The translations under genes and the position numbers were made by a program. From NCBI RefSeq assembly GCF_026967795.1, contig NZ_JAPVBH010000005.1, positions 1 to 64,000 on the forward strand: a DNA stretch of 64,000 nucleotides, written 5' to 3'. This document shows, piece by piece, positions 40,510 to 48,596 of this stretch. How positions within the stretch are numbered: position 1 is the first letter of the stretch; every line of letters begins with the position of its first letter. Origin of the DNA: Modestobacter sp. VKM Ac-2986 (GTDB lineage Bacteria > Actinomycetota > Actinomycetes > Mycobacteriales > Geodermatophilaceae). The notes beneath the pieces are model-generated. The model did not search any database, was not told the DNA's origin, and saw only the letters and a program-made list of their open reading frames with translations.

Positions 40510-41694
40510 TCACTCCGTTGTGCGTCCTGATGACGGGTCCACTCCTGTCACAGCGGCCGGACGATCTCCCAGCGCGGCGTCCAGCCAGGCGTCCGTGCGG
40601 CGGTCCCAGGTGCGCGCGGCCGCCCAGCCGATCCGGTCGCCGGCCCAGCCGGTCGGCTCGTCGGCGGCGGCCTGCACGGCCTCGGCCATCTCCCGGGCGC
40701 CGTCCACCACGTAGGTGTGCGGTGGGACGTCGCTGGAGTGCTCGAGGTGCCCGGCGGTGGCGACCACCGGTACCCCGCGCGAGCAGTAGTCGTAGGTCTT
40801 CATCGACGACTGGCCCAGGGCGCGGCTGGCCACGTCGGGGATCAGCCCGACGGCCGCGGCGTCCAGCACCTCCGGGAGCCGGTCCCGGGAGAGCAGCCCG
40901 GCGTAGCGGAACCGGCCGGGGAACTCGCGCTCCAGGCCGAGGAACTCCTCGGCCGCGGCCTGCGCGCGCAGCGGGAAGACCAGCTGGCCGTGCACGGTGA
41001 GCGTCCAGTCCGGCAGGGCGGTGAGCACCGCGCGCACCAGGCCGACGTCAAAGCGCTCGGCGATGCTGCCCACGTAGACCGCCGACCGCGGCACCCGCGC
41101 GACCGTGCGCGGCGCGGTGAGCAGCTGCTCGTCGGTCCCGTTGGGGACGACGACCGGCGTCCGGCCGGGGAAGAGGTCGGCGAGCACCTGGTTGACCACC
41201 ACCACCTCGTCGGCCTCGTCGGCGATCCGGCGCAGCTGGTCGCGGAGCCCGCGGGCCTGGGGGAGCAGTCGCGCCCAGTCGTCGGTGCAGTCGAACACCA
41301 CCCGGCCGCCCAGCCCGCGGGTGGCCCGCCACTCCCACGGGAACATCACCACGGTGAGCTCCTCAGACCAGCCGGAGCGGCGCAGGAACCGGTGGTAGAG
41401 GGCCGCGTCGACCCGCTCGGCGACCGGGCCGCGCAGCCCGGGCAGCAGGGTGGAGCGCTCGGAGACCTCGATGCCGGGAGCGACGGGGAGGAACCGGCCG
41501 CGCCCGACGTGCCGGGTCCAGTTGCCCGGGTCGGTGGTGAGCCGGCGCCAGTCGCTGGGGGCCTGGACGAAGCGCACGGGCATGCCCCGGCGCACCAGCT
41601 GGGCGGCGATCATGTGCTCGCGACGGATCGCGGGGTGCCACGGGTCCTTGGCCAGGAAGCCGACCCCGGGGCGGGGGTCCGACGGGGTGTTCAG
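40510..41694 (-). CDS. GT-B fold glycosyltransferase (GT4-like)
   Basis: About 394 residues. The early part has VGFLAKDPWHPAIRREHMIA, then VVMFPWEWRATRGLGGRVVF and the pivot YVGSIAERFDVGLVRAVL. The C-terminal donor region includes GLIPDVASRALGQSSMKTYD and SRGVPVVATAGHLEHS. This places it among GT-B transferases of surface glycans. The best start is a CTG at 41694, because GGAGG lies 6 bases upstream and no ATG or GTG fits; the upstream open frame is not credible. It is divergent from the TupA-like gene, 70 bases apart. Confidence 0.75.
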   Translation of the reverse strand: MNTPSDPRPGVGFLAKDPWHPAIRREHMIAAQLVRRGMPVRFVQAPSDWRRLTTDPGNWTRHVGRGRFLPVAPGIEVSERSTLLPGLRGPVAERVDAALYHRFLRRSGWSEELTVVMFPWEWRATRGLGGRVVFDCTDDWARLLPQARGLRDQLRRIADEADEVVVVNQVLADLFPGRTPVVVPNGTDEQLLTAPRTVARVPRSAVYVGSIAERFDVGLVRAVLTALPDWTLTVHGQLVFPLRAQAAAEEFLGLEREFPGRFRYAGLLSRDRLPEVLDAAAVGLIPDVASRALGQSSMKTYDYCSRGVPVVATAGHLEHSSDVPPHTYVVDGAREMAEAVQAAADEPTGWAGDRIGWAAARTWDRRTDAWLDAALGDRPAAVTGVDPSSGRTTE

Positions 41695-41764
41695 CGCAGG
41701 CCTCCGGTGCTCACGGCTGCACCCTAGAAGGACCCCGCGCGGGGCGTCCCGGCAGACTGGCCGG

Positions 41765-42658
41765 GTGCGTCCGATCGCCGCGTCGTTGCCGGACGCCGTC
41801 CTCGTCCGGCTGCCGCTGGGCGCCAAGCGGGCCGTGCTCTACCGGCGGGCGCACGGCCGCTGGCCGGGCCGTCCGCCGCGGACGTTCACCGAGAAGGTGA
41901 ACTGGCGGGTGGTGCACGACCGGCGGCCGCTGATCGGGCAGCTGGGCGACAAGCTGGCGATGAAGGCCTACGCCGCCGAGGTGGTGCCGGCCGTGCAGGT
42001 CCCGCGGGTGCTGTGGACCGGCACCGACGTCGCCGCGCTGTCCGGGGTGGACCTGCCCGAGCGCTGGGTGCTCAAGTCCAACCACGGCACCATGCGGGTG
42101 CACATCGGCACCGGCACGCCCGACGTCGCCGAGCTCCGACAGGTCACGGCCGGCTGGCTGGACGAGCCGCTGTTCCGCGACCGTGGCGAGTGGGTCTACA
42201 GCCAGGCGCGCCGGCTGCTGCTGGTCGAGGAGTTCATCGGCGCGGACGGCGCCGTCCCGGCCGACCACAAGTTCCTCGTCTTCGGCGGCCGGGTGCGGCT
42301 GGTGCAGGTGGACACCGGGCGGTTCGGCGCCCACCAGCGGCGGCTCTACGACCCCGACTGGCGGCCGGTCACGGTCACCGAGGCGGTCGCCCCCGGGCCG
42401 GTGACCCCGCCGCCGGCGGCGCTGGCGGAGATGACCAAGGTGGCCGAGGCGCTGGGTGCGGCCTTCGACTTCGTGCGCGTCGACCTCTTCGACGTCGATG
42501 GCGAGGTGTGGTTCGGCGAGCTCACGCCCTACCCCGGCGGCGGGCTGGACGCCTTCGACCCGGCGCTGGACGCCGAGCTGGGTGGGTGGTGGCAGTTGCC
42601 ACCGCAGTCGGAGGTGCGGGGCTCAGCCGTGCGTGCGGGCCAGCAGGTCGTCCGCTGA
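41765..42658 (+). CDS. TupA-like ATP-grasp protein
   Basis: A 297-residue protein of the family named for the teichuronopeptide-synthesis protein TupA. Signatures: RTFTEKVNWRVVHDRRPLIG near the start, DKLAMKAYAAEVV, LKSNHGTM, an ATP-grasp core with LLVEEFIGADGAVPADHKFL, and the late FVRVDLFDVDGEVWFGELTP. It probably ligates an amino acid or peptide to an acidic sugar, or otherwise modifies the glycan, using ATP. GTG 41765 gives the natural start. Its final 36 bases overlap the convergent PHP gene. Uronic acid supplied by ugd (3308) would be a plausible acceptor; that is inference. Confidence 0.8.
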   Translation: MRPIAASLPDAVLVRLPLGAKRAVLYRRAHGRWPGRPPRTFTEKVNWRVVHDRRPLIGQLGDKLAMKAYAAEVVPAVQVPRVLWTGTDVAALSGVDLPERWVLKSNHGTMRVHIGTGTPDVAELRQVTAGWLDEPLFRDRGEWVYSQARRLLLVEEFIGADGAVPADHKFLVFGGRVRLVQVDTGRFGAHQRRLYDPDWRPVTVTEAVAPGPVTPPPAALAEMTKVAEALGAAFDFVRVDLFDVDGEVWFGELTPYPGGGLDAFDPALDAELGGWWQLPPQSEVRGSAVRAGQQVVR

Positions 42659-43675
42659 CAGGGTGTTGACCACCCGGTCGGCCGGGACGCCGCACTCGAC
42701 GGCCCGGGCGCAGCCGGCGTCCTGCCAGTCGAGCTGACCGGGGGCGTGCGCGTCGGTGTCGATGGAGAAGTCGCAGCCGAGGTCCACGGCGAGGGAGAGC
42801 AGGCGCAGCGGAGGGTCCAGCCGCTCGGGGCGGGAGTTGATCTCCACCGCCGTCCCGTGCTCGACGCAGGCCCGGAAGACGGCGTCGGCGTCGAACTGGC
42901 TCTCGGGTCGTGGCTTCTGACTGCCGTTGCGCTGCTGCCGCCCGATGACCAGCCGGCCCGTGCAGTGCCCGAGGACGTCGGTGTGCGGGTTCTCGACCGC
43001 GGCGAGCATGCGCTCGGTCATCTGGGCGGCGGGGGCCCGCAGCTCGGAGTGCACGCTGGCGACGACGACGTCCAGGCGGCCCAGCAGCTCGTCGGTCTGG
43101 TCGAGGCTGCCGTCGACGTTGATGTCGCACTCGATGCCGGTGAGGACGCGGAACGGTGCGAGCTCGGCGTTCAGCGCCGCGACGACGTCCAACTGCTGCT
43201 CGAGCCGGGCGGCGGAGAGCCCGTTGGCGACGGTGAGCCGGGGGGAGTGGTCGGTGAGGGCCAGGTAGTCGTGCCCGATGGAGATCGCCGCCTCGGCCAT
43301 CTCGCGGATCGGGCTGCCGCCGTCGGACCAGTCCGAGTGGGCGTGCAGGTCGCCCTTGAGCGCGGCGCGCAGGGCTGCGGCGTCGTCGGCGAGCGGGGCG
43401 AGTTCGGCGTGGGTCTCCTCCAAGCCGCGGAGGTAGGCCGGGACCTCACCGCGGTGCGCCTCGACGACCACCGCGGCCGTCTTGTCGCCGATGCCCTTGA
43501 GCTCGGTCAGCGTCTTCGTGCGCACCCGCCGGTCGAGCTCGGCGTCGTCCAGCCCGGCGATGACGGCGGCCGCGGTGCGGAAGGCCTTCACCCGGTACGA
43601 CGGCTCGCGGGCGCGCTCCAGGAGGAAGGCGATCCTCCGGAGCGCGCCCGCGGGCGGCAGTGGTGCAGTGCTCAG
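42623..43675 (-). CDS. PHP-domain phosphoesterase with N-terminal helix-hairpin-helix region
   Basis: About 350 residues, resembling the C-terminal part of family X DNA polymerases. Residues 1-70 hold a helix-hairpin-helix motif (LTELKGIGDKTAAVV). The PHP domain follows with DLHAHSDWSDGG, YLALTDHSPRL, GIECDIN, VVASVHSELRAP, GHCTGRLV and SIDTDAHAP, which give the metal-binding His/Asp/Glu set. It is likely a metal-dependent phosphoesterase in nucleic-acid or nucleotide metabolism. The probable start is CTG 43675, overlapping the upstream DoxX-like stop (CTGA). No ATG or GTG is suitably placed. Confidence 0.8.
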   Translation of the reverse strand: MSTAPLPPAGALRRIAFLLERAREPSYRVKAFRTAAAVIAGLDDAELDRRVRTKTLTELKGIGDKTAAVVVEAHRGEVPAYLRGLEETHAELAPLADDAAALRAALKGDLHAHSDWSDGGSPIREMAEAAISIGHDYLALTDHSPRLTVANGLSAARLEQQLDVVAALNAELAPFRVLTGIECDINVDGSLDQTDELLGRLDVVVASVHSELRAPAAQMTERMLAAVENPHTDVLGHCTGRLVIGRQQRNGSQKPRPESQFDADAVFRACVEHGTAVEINSRPERLDPPLRLLSLAVDLGCDFSIDTDAHAPGQLDWQDAGCARAVECGVPADRVVNTLSADDLLARTHG

Positions 43676-44220
43676 CGGCCGACCTTCTTGACCTGCTTGC
43701 TGGCGCGCTTCTGGGCCTTGGCGGCCTTCTTGGAGGCCTTGGTGTAGCTGGCCTCGGCGGCAGCGGCGGCGGCGGTGGCGCTGCGGCGGGCCCACCAGCC
43801 GACCGAGGGCTTGCCCTCGGTGTCGACGGCGGCGAGCAGCAGGCCACCGAGCATCGAGGTGTTCTTCAGGAAGTTGCTGGTCTGCCCGAAGCGCTCCTTC
43901 GGGTCCGTGTGCTCCCAGAAGCGGTGACCGGCCAGCGTGGTGGGCACCAGCGAGGTGGCCAGCACGAGGGCGGAGAAGCGCGGGAAGCGGCCCAGCGCGA
44001 ACAGCGAGCCGGCGCCGACCTGGGCGGCGGCGTTGAACTTCACCCACTGCTCGACGTCGTGGGAGACCTGGACGGGGAGCTGCTTGTCGGCGATCTCGGT
44101 GAGCTGCTCGACGATCGGGGCAGCACCCGGCACCCGGCTCTGCGGGTGGCGGAGGGTGTCGATGCCCCCGTAGAGGAACGTGCCGGCGATCAAGGGCCGG
44201 GCGATCCGGCGGACCAACAT
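43672..44220 (-). CDS. DoxX-family membrane protein
   Basis: A 182-residue protein with four hydrophobic segments. RPLIAGTFLYGGIDTLRHP and VGAGSLFALGRFPRFSALVL resemble the DoxX family, which is linked to redox stress and membrane electron transfer in mycobacteria. The C-terminus is a Lys/Ala-rich tail (KKAAKAQKRASKQVKKVG) that probably faces the cytoplasm. ATG 44220 follows GAAGAGG about 6 bases upstream. It overlaps the PHP gene by 4 bases. Confidence 0.82.
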   Translation of the reverse strand: MLVRRIARPLIAGTFLYGGIDTLRHPQSRVPGAAPIVEQLTEIADKQLPVQVSHDVEQWVKFNAAAQVGAGSLFALGRFPRFSALVLATSLVPTTLAGHRFWEHTDPKERFGQTSNFLKNTSMLGGLLLAAVDTEGKPSVGWWARRSATAAAAAAEASYTKASKKAAKAQKRASKQVKKVGR

Positions 44221-44491
44221 GGAGGTACCTCTTCCCATCGGTGACGTCTGCAGTGCGGTTGCCCGGTGCTGACCGGGACAACCTCCTGCTCGGTGACCGT
44301 AGTGAGAAGTGGCGATCATCGCTGGGCGAGCGCCGGTCGCTGTTTCCATCGTCGGGATCGCGAGGTGCCGGTCGGCCCCGCGTCTCGGTCCGGACCCGGA
44401 CCGGATGCGCTGTCGCGGTGCGACCTCAGGCCCGGGGGTGCCCAGGGGCAGTGGCAGGTGGGACCGGGTCAGCCCGGCGGACGACGGACCG

Positions 44492-44674
44492 TCAGTGGCT
44501 GGGCTGGACGGCGCGTGCGCCGAGGACGTCGGCGACGGTCAGCTCTGCGGGGAGGCCGACGAGGTGGTCGCTGAACGGCGCGTGCTCGTCGGCCTGGCGG
44601 ATGCCCCGCCCGACCACCAGCGCGAGCCCGGCGGAGGCGGTGACCCAGACGGCGGAGATGACGGCGATGACCAC
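44492..44674 (-). CDS. Small single-span membrane protein
   Basis: A 60-residue protein: hydrophobic VIAVISAVWVTASAGLALVV followed by GRGIRQADEHAPFSDHLVG. The helix plus GxxIRxAD pattern matches the N-terminus of the protein at 7666 (GTAIREADRRE), so it may be a minimal member of that family. The start at 44674 is a GTG. Function unknown. Confidence 0.5.
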   Translation of the reverse strand: MVIAVISAVWVTASAGLALVVGRGIRQADEHAPFSDHLVGLPAELTVADVLGARAVQPSH

Positions 44675-44709
44675 GTGTCGTGTCTAGTGGCCCAGGGTTG
44701 CGGTCCGTT

Positions 44710-44789
44710 GGACGATCCTCGGGCAAGTCATGCCAACGTCGGTGATGCATCTTGGGATCCAGCATGGTCGGGTTGCCAGCGGATCGTCC
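44710..44789. repeat. Long interrupted inverted repeat, 14 of 17 positions paired
   Basis: GGACGATCC-TCG-GGCAA (44710-44726) faces TTGCC-AGC-GGATCGTCC (44773-44789). The paired blocks of 9 and 5 bp are separated by symmetrical 3-base internal loops, around a 46-base centre. It lies in a lower-GC gap between two minus-strand genes. It could be a terminator or attenuator on the minus strand, or a relic of a mobile element. Confidence 0.5.
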
Positions 44790-44823
44790 ATACGGCCTAG
44801 TTGTTGCCGGTGGGGCGTCCCGG

Positions 44824-45765
44824 TCAGTCGTAGGGGTTGGTCAGCACCGAGCGCGCCTGGCGGACGGTGAAGGTCGTCGGGGCGCCGTCCGTGGTCGTGG
44901 TGCCCGGGACGTCGGCCTGCGCGCCGCCGTCGACGGAGTACGTGCCGCCCCAGGTGGTGGTGAGGCCGGCCGTGTAGGTGCCGGCGGCGTAGTCGTGCGT
45001 GATGGTCTGGTCGGGGTAGGGCGCACCGGGGTCGGTGGTGGTCAGGGTGGTGCCGTCGCCGGTGGTCCAGGCGAAGGACGTCGCCTGGGCGGTGATCGTG
45101 ACGGCAAAGCCGCGGATGTCGACGGTGAAGACCTGCGTCGTGGGGCTGTCGGTGAAGAAGACGACCGGCAGCCCGACGAGCGCCTCGCCGGGCGGCTGCT
45201 GGCGGGTGGTCAGCTGTGGCAGGGGGAGGGTCTGGAAGTATCGGAACACCTCGTCCGGCGACGGCGGCGGGTTCAGGTCGGTGATGTCGACGCAGATTTC
45301 TGCGTCATCGCCCCATGTGCCGTAGGGCGAGCCTGCGGGCAGTGGTGGGTCTGGCGTCAATCCGTCTACGTCGGGCTGGCGGCCGTCTGTTATCGGCTGG
45401 GCCAGGCGTTGTCGTTGGACCACGTACAAACCGATGATTCGGTCGGGTACGACAGGACACGCTGTTTCGCCGGGTAGGCAGCCGCCAGCTACTGGATCGG
45501 TCAGGGCGCATGGCGTCGACAGTCGCCAGCGGTACTGCGCAATAGCAGGCGCAGAGTTGCTGGCCCGCCAGACCGCCGAGTTTTCAGACGTTGTCACGTC
45601 GGCTGCCTGCAGGAACAGGGAGCCATCTTCCGCGCCGGCGCTGATGCAGTTGGCTAGGTAGTCGGGGCATGGATCGGCTGCCGCTAGAGCGACTGTTGGA
45701 ACCAGGAAAATAGTGAGGGCGGTAGCAACGACTGCGACGAAACGGCTGAAGCTAGATGTAGTCAC
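44824..45765 (-). CDS. Secreted protein with PKD-like domain
   Basis: A 313-residue protein with a signal peptide (VAVVATALTIFLVPTVALA then ADP). The mature part has several Cys pairs and a C-terminal PKD-like segment (SFAWTTGDGTTLTTT, then DQTITHDYAAGTYTAGLTT), a beta-sandwich used for extracellular adhesion. The GTG start at 45765 overlaps the stop of the upstream lipoprotein gene by 4 bases (GTGA), so the two form an operon. Its 5' half is clearly lower in GC than neighbouring genes. Possibly acquired. Function unknown. Confidence 0.72.
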   Translation of the reverse strand: MTTSSFSRFVAVVATALTIFLVPTVALAAADPCPDYLANCISAGAEDGSLFLQAADVTTSENSAVWRASNSAPAIAQYRWRLSTPCALTDPVAGGCLPGETACPVVPDRIIGLYVVQRQRLAQPITDGRQPDVDGLTPDPPLPAGSPYGTWGDDAEICVDITDLNPPPSPDEVFRYFQTLPLPQLTTRQQPPGEALVGLPVVFFTDSPTTQVFTVDIRGFAVTITAQATSFAWTTGDGTTLTTTDPGAPYPDQTITHDYAAGTYTAGLTTTWGGTYSVDGGAQADVPGTTTTDGAPTTFTVRQARSVLTNPYD

Positions 45766-46337
45766 TGGAAGGTGATGTTCGACATCAACCAGGTGTTTCT
45801 TTCGGCGTCCCAGGACAGTAGGGCGCCGCTCCCTGCGAATGTCGTATCCGCTTGATCGAATTCGGGCAGCGGCTCGCCAGCGGCTGACAGGAGGCGAGAC
45901 TTCCGCTGAGTAAGCGACATGGAGAACTCGGCAGTGCCGTTGCGAACTAGTGGATCGCTACTGCCGTTGATTGAGAATTCGGCGCCCTCGATACGCCGTT
46001 GCGAGTCAGACACTTCGTCCAACCCATCGGCAAACCTGCTGCAGGTCTGGCAGTCGCGACTCAAATCGCGCAGGGACTCTGTTGCAAGACTGGTCGTCGA
46101 GTAGTTCATCAACTCGACGTAGTAATCCAGGAAGGCTTTAGCCCCGGCCGCTGTCTGCTCGCGGGCCCCCGCGGGAAGCCGTAAGTCGGGCGGTCCAAGC
46201 GGCTGGAGAGCCTCGCTGGTCGGGGCGGCTGAGGACGTCACCGGGGGCAGGGTCTCGTTCGCCGTCTCGCCGCTCGAACAGCCCGCGAGCACCGCGATCG
46301 CCACAGCTGCCGCTGCAGCCCCTCGCCCCCACCGCAT
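45762..46337 (-). CDS. Lipoprotein, DUF6318-like
   Basis: A 191-residue protein with a lipobox (VLAGCSSG, lipidated Cys at about residue 20), a Ser/Pro-rich linker and a globular domain. The segment KAFLDYYVELMNYSTTS and the Cys pair in DCQTCSRF are typical of an actinobacterial lipoprotein family of unknown role (DUF6318, from memory). GC is unusually low, about 47-60% in 60-base blocks between 45721 and 46140. It is translationally coupled to the PKD-like gene, suggesting both act together at the cell surface. Confidence 0.7.
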   Translation of the reverse strand: MRWGRGAAAAAVAIAVLAGCSSGETANETLPPVTSSAAPTSEALQPLGPPDLRLPAGAREQTAAGAKAFLDYYVELMNYSTTSLATESLRDLSRDCQTCSRFADGLDEVSDSQRRIEGAEFSINGSSDPLVRNGTAEFSMSLTQRKSRLLSAAGEPLPEFDQADTTFAGSGALLSWDAERNTWLMSNITFQ

Positions 46338-46430
46338 CCGTCGTCCTCCCGCGTACGTCCAGAAAGTCCACCGGACACTACGCAGTCCAGCGGCCGTTCC
46401 GCGTCGCCCGAAAGGCCGAACTGTGGACGG

Positions 46431-46464
46431 TCGAGCCCTGCCCCCAGTGGGGGGCAGGGCTCGA
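46431..46464 (-). terminator. Perfect 15-bp hairpin after the PAP2/DAGK gene
   Basis: TCGAGCCCTGCCCCC pairs exactly with GGGGGCAGGGCTCGA around AGTG, 3 bases after the stop codon of the gene ending at 46468. Confidence 0.8.
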
Positions 46465-46467
46465 CTG

Positions 46468-47898
46468 TCAGCGCTCGCAGTAGACGGTCAGCCGCTCGCG
46501 CTTGCGGAACACGAACTCGGTCGCGAAGTCGCCGGTCTCCCCGTCGTAGGCGACCTGCTGCGGCCCCGACAGTGACCGCACCCGCAGCTCGGGCACCTGG
46601 AACTGCGCGTAGGTGCGGCTGTGCTCGCTCACCCCGAACAGCGTGGCCAGCACCGCGCGGGTGCGGCCGAAGCGCAGGTCGGCGCGCAGGTACTGCACGT
46701 CCAGCAGTCCGTCCTCCAGTCGCGGGCGCCAGGCCGGCGACATCCCGCGGGGCACGTAGACGCCGTTGCCGATGAACAGGATCCACGCGGAGATGCGCTC
46801 CCCGTTGATCTCCAGCTCCACCGGCGACCCGTGCCGCAGCACCTGTGCCGCGGCGACGCTCAGTGCGGCCCACTTGCCCAGCCGTCCGGAGAGTGCGTCC
46901 CGGCGCTCGACCATCTCCGGGTACGAGCCGATCGAGGCGGTGTTGAGGAACGGCACGCCGTTGACCTCCGCGACGTCCACCTGCACGGCCGAGCCGTGCA
47001 CCACAGCAGCAGCTGCCTCCCGCGGTGTGGCCACCCCGAGGTCGCGGGCGAAGTGGTTGAGCGTCCCGGCCGGCACGACGGCCAGGGGGAGCCCGGCCTC
47101 CAGTGCGACCGCCGCGGCAGCCGCGACGCTGCCGTCGCCACCGGCCACGCCCAGCGCCCTCGCCCGCCCCGACCGCACCGCCTCGCCCAGCAGCTCGCGG
47201 ACGCCGGCGTCCTCGGTCAGCTCGAGCACCTCGGCCGCCGGAAGCAGCTCGGCGATGTCGGCGGCGGGGGAGTAGTCCTCGCGCCCGGACCGCGGGTTCA
47301 CCGCGACCACCAGCCCCTCGCCCCCGGGCAGCGCCGGGGCGTCCCACGCCGTCCAGACCCGGGCGGGGTCGGTTGGGCGCACCCGCCACCAGTGCTGCGT
47401 GGCCGCGGCCACCGCGCCGCCGACCGCCATGCCGGCGAGCACGTCGCCCGGGTAGTGCACGCCGACGTGCACCCGGGAGTAGCCGACGCCCAGCGCCACC
47501 GGCGCGATCAGCGCGCCGGCCAGCGGGCTCTCCAGCGCCACGCCGGTGGCGAAGGCGGCCGCCGACGCGGAGTGGCCGCTGGGGAAGGAGAGGGTGTGCG
47601 GCGCCCGGCGCAGCGACCGGTCGGTCGCCACGTTCGCCAGGTCCGGCCGCACCCGGCCGAAGACCCGCTTGAGGACGACGTTGACCAGCGCGCTGGAGAA
47701 GGCCAGCGACCCCAGTCCCCGGACGGCGCCACGCCGCTGCTGACCGCGCTGCAGCCCGAGCACCAGGGCGAGGAGCAGCCAGAGCTTGCCGTGGTCGGCG
47801 GAGGTGGACAGCCGGCGCAGCCAGCGGTCGACCCGCGTCGTGGGCAGTCGGCCGACGTGGGCGAGCAGCATCGCGTCCCAGCGGCGGGGTGAGGCCAT
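46468..47898 (-). CDS. PAP2 phosphatase / diacylglycerol kinase fusion protein
   Basis: A 476-residue protein with two enzyme domains. Residues about 1-170 form a PAP2 phosphatase with membrane helices and the three motifs KRVFGRVRP, PSGHSASA and SRVHVGVHYPGD. Residues about 190-476 are a YegS/DagK-type lipid kinase with VAVNPRSG, GVAGGDGSVAAAA, PAGTLNHFARDL and NTASIGSYPEMV. It would dephosphorylate and rephosphorylate lipids such as phosphatidate and diacylglycerol or an undecaprenyl carrier. It lies 65 bases downstream of the CGNR gene on the same strand and ends in a strong hairpin. Confidence 0.9.
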   Translation of the reverse strand: MASPRRWDAMLLAHVGRLPTTRVDRWLRRLSTSADHGKLWLLLALVLGLQRGQQRRGAVRGLGSLAFSSALVNVVLKRVFGRVRPDLANVATDRSLRRAPHTLSFPSGHSASAAAFATGVALESPLAGALIAPVALGVGYSRVHVGVHYPGDVLAGMAVGGAVAAATQHWWRVRPTDPARVWTAWDAPALPGGEGLVVAVNPRSGREDYSPAADIAELLPAAEVLELTEDAGVRELLGEAVRSGRARALGVAGGDGSVAAAAAVALEAGLPLAVVPAGTLNHFARDLGVATPREAAAAVVHGSAVQVDVAEVNGVPFLNTASIGSYPEMVERRDALSGRLGKWAALSVAAAQVLRHGSPVELEINGERISAWILFIGNGVYVPRGMSPAWRPRLEDGLLDVQYLRADLRFGRTRAVLATLFGVSEHSRTYAQFQVPELRVRSLSGPQQVAYDGETGDFATEFVFRKRERLTVYCER

Positions 47899-47963
47899 GG
47901 GCGGACGCTAGTGGAGCACGAGCGCCACGGAGCCGGGAGCTGGGACTCCATGACCCCGTCGGG

Positions 47964-48494
47964 TCAACTGCGCTGGCGGGCCCGGTAGGCGGCCACGGTC
48001 GAGCGGCTGGAGCAGGTGTTGGAGCAGTACCGGCGGCTGGCGTTGCGCGAGGTGTCGACGTAGACGTTGCCGCAGCCCTCGGCCGAGCAGACCCCCAGCC
48101 GCTGCCACCCGTGCTGCACGACGACCTGGGACAGCCCCATCGCCACGGTGGTCGTCAGCTGCTCGACCGCCCCGGCGTCGGGTCGGGCGTAGTGCAGGTG
48201 CAGCTCGCCGTCGTGGTCGGTGGCGTAGGGCTTGGGGGAGGCCAGGTCCAGCAGGGCGTTGAGCCGGGTCATCACCTCGGGCTGGCTCTCGGCCAGCGCG
48301 ACCTCGCGCACGAGGGACGACGTCTGCCCGACCGCCTCGTCCTCCGGGTCGGTGAGCTCCGTCGCCGTCCCCTCGGTCCACCACTCGTGATGGGCGTCGA
48401 GGAAGGTGCGCACCCAGGCCGGATCGGCTCGGTCGACGTTGGCCAGGTCGATGGCGAGCTCGACGGCATTCGACCCGTAGGTGTCATAGTCCAT
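47964..48494 (-). CDS. CGNR zinc-finger protein, probable transcription regulator
   Basis: A 176-residue protein with an N-terminal helical stress-response-like domain (DLANVDRADPAWVRTFLDAH) and a C-terminal CGNR finger: CSAEGC-GNVYVDTSRNASRR-YCSNTC, with Cys ligands in CxxxxC and CxxxC and the RNxSRRYCS helix. This family is thought to bind DNA. ATG 48494 has GGTAGGGAG upstream. It is divergent from an MFS exporter, and the 102-base gap between them holds a near-perfect palindrome (48530-48559), making autoregulation and control of the exporter likely. Confidence 0.85.
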   Translation of the reverse strand: MDYDTYGSNAVELAIDLANVDRADPAWVRTFLDAHHEWWTEGTATELTDPEDEAVGQTSSLVREVALAESQPEVMTRLNALLDLASPKPYATDHDGELHLHYARPDAGAVEQLTTTVAMGLSQVVVQHGWQRLGVCSAEGCGNVYVDTSRNASRRYCSNTCSSRSTVAAYRARQRS

Positions 48495-48529
48495 TTGACT
48501 CCCTACCTCCGTGCTACCGTCGGGAAGCT

Positions 48530-48559
48530 GTAGGGGGTCAACGGCTGTTGAGCCCCTAC
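48530..48559. promoter_or_regulatory. Candidate operator: 13+13 bp palindrome between CGNR and MFS genes
   Basis: The left arm is GTAGGGGGTCAAC (48530-48542) and the right arm GTTGAGCCCCTAC (48547-48559), with a 4-base spacer GGCT and one mismatch. It lies midway between the two divergent start codons. It is a symmetrical dimer-binding site by appearance, and the CGNR protein is the obvious candidate to bind it. Confidence 0.65.
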
Positions 48560-48596
48560 GATTCCCCGTCTCGACCGTGCTGAAGTGAGTCCTGTC

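Noticed and set aside
40165-40530. Intact gene starting at ATG 40165 behind a strong GGAAGGAG
   Set aside because: Only the first 30 or so residues resemble the 7666-type protein tail. The remainder is Arg/Ser/Gly-rich without codon bias, so it is best read as part of a relic.
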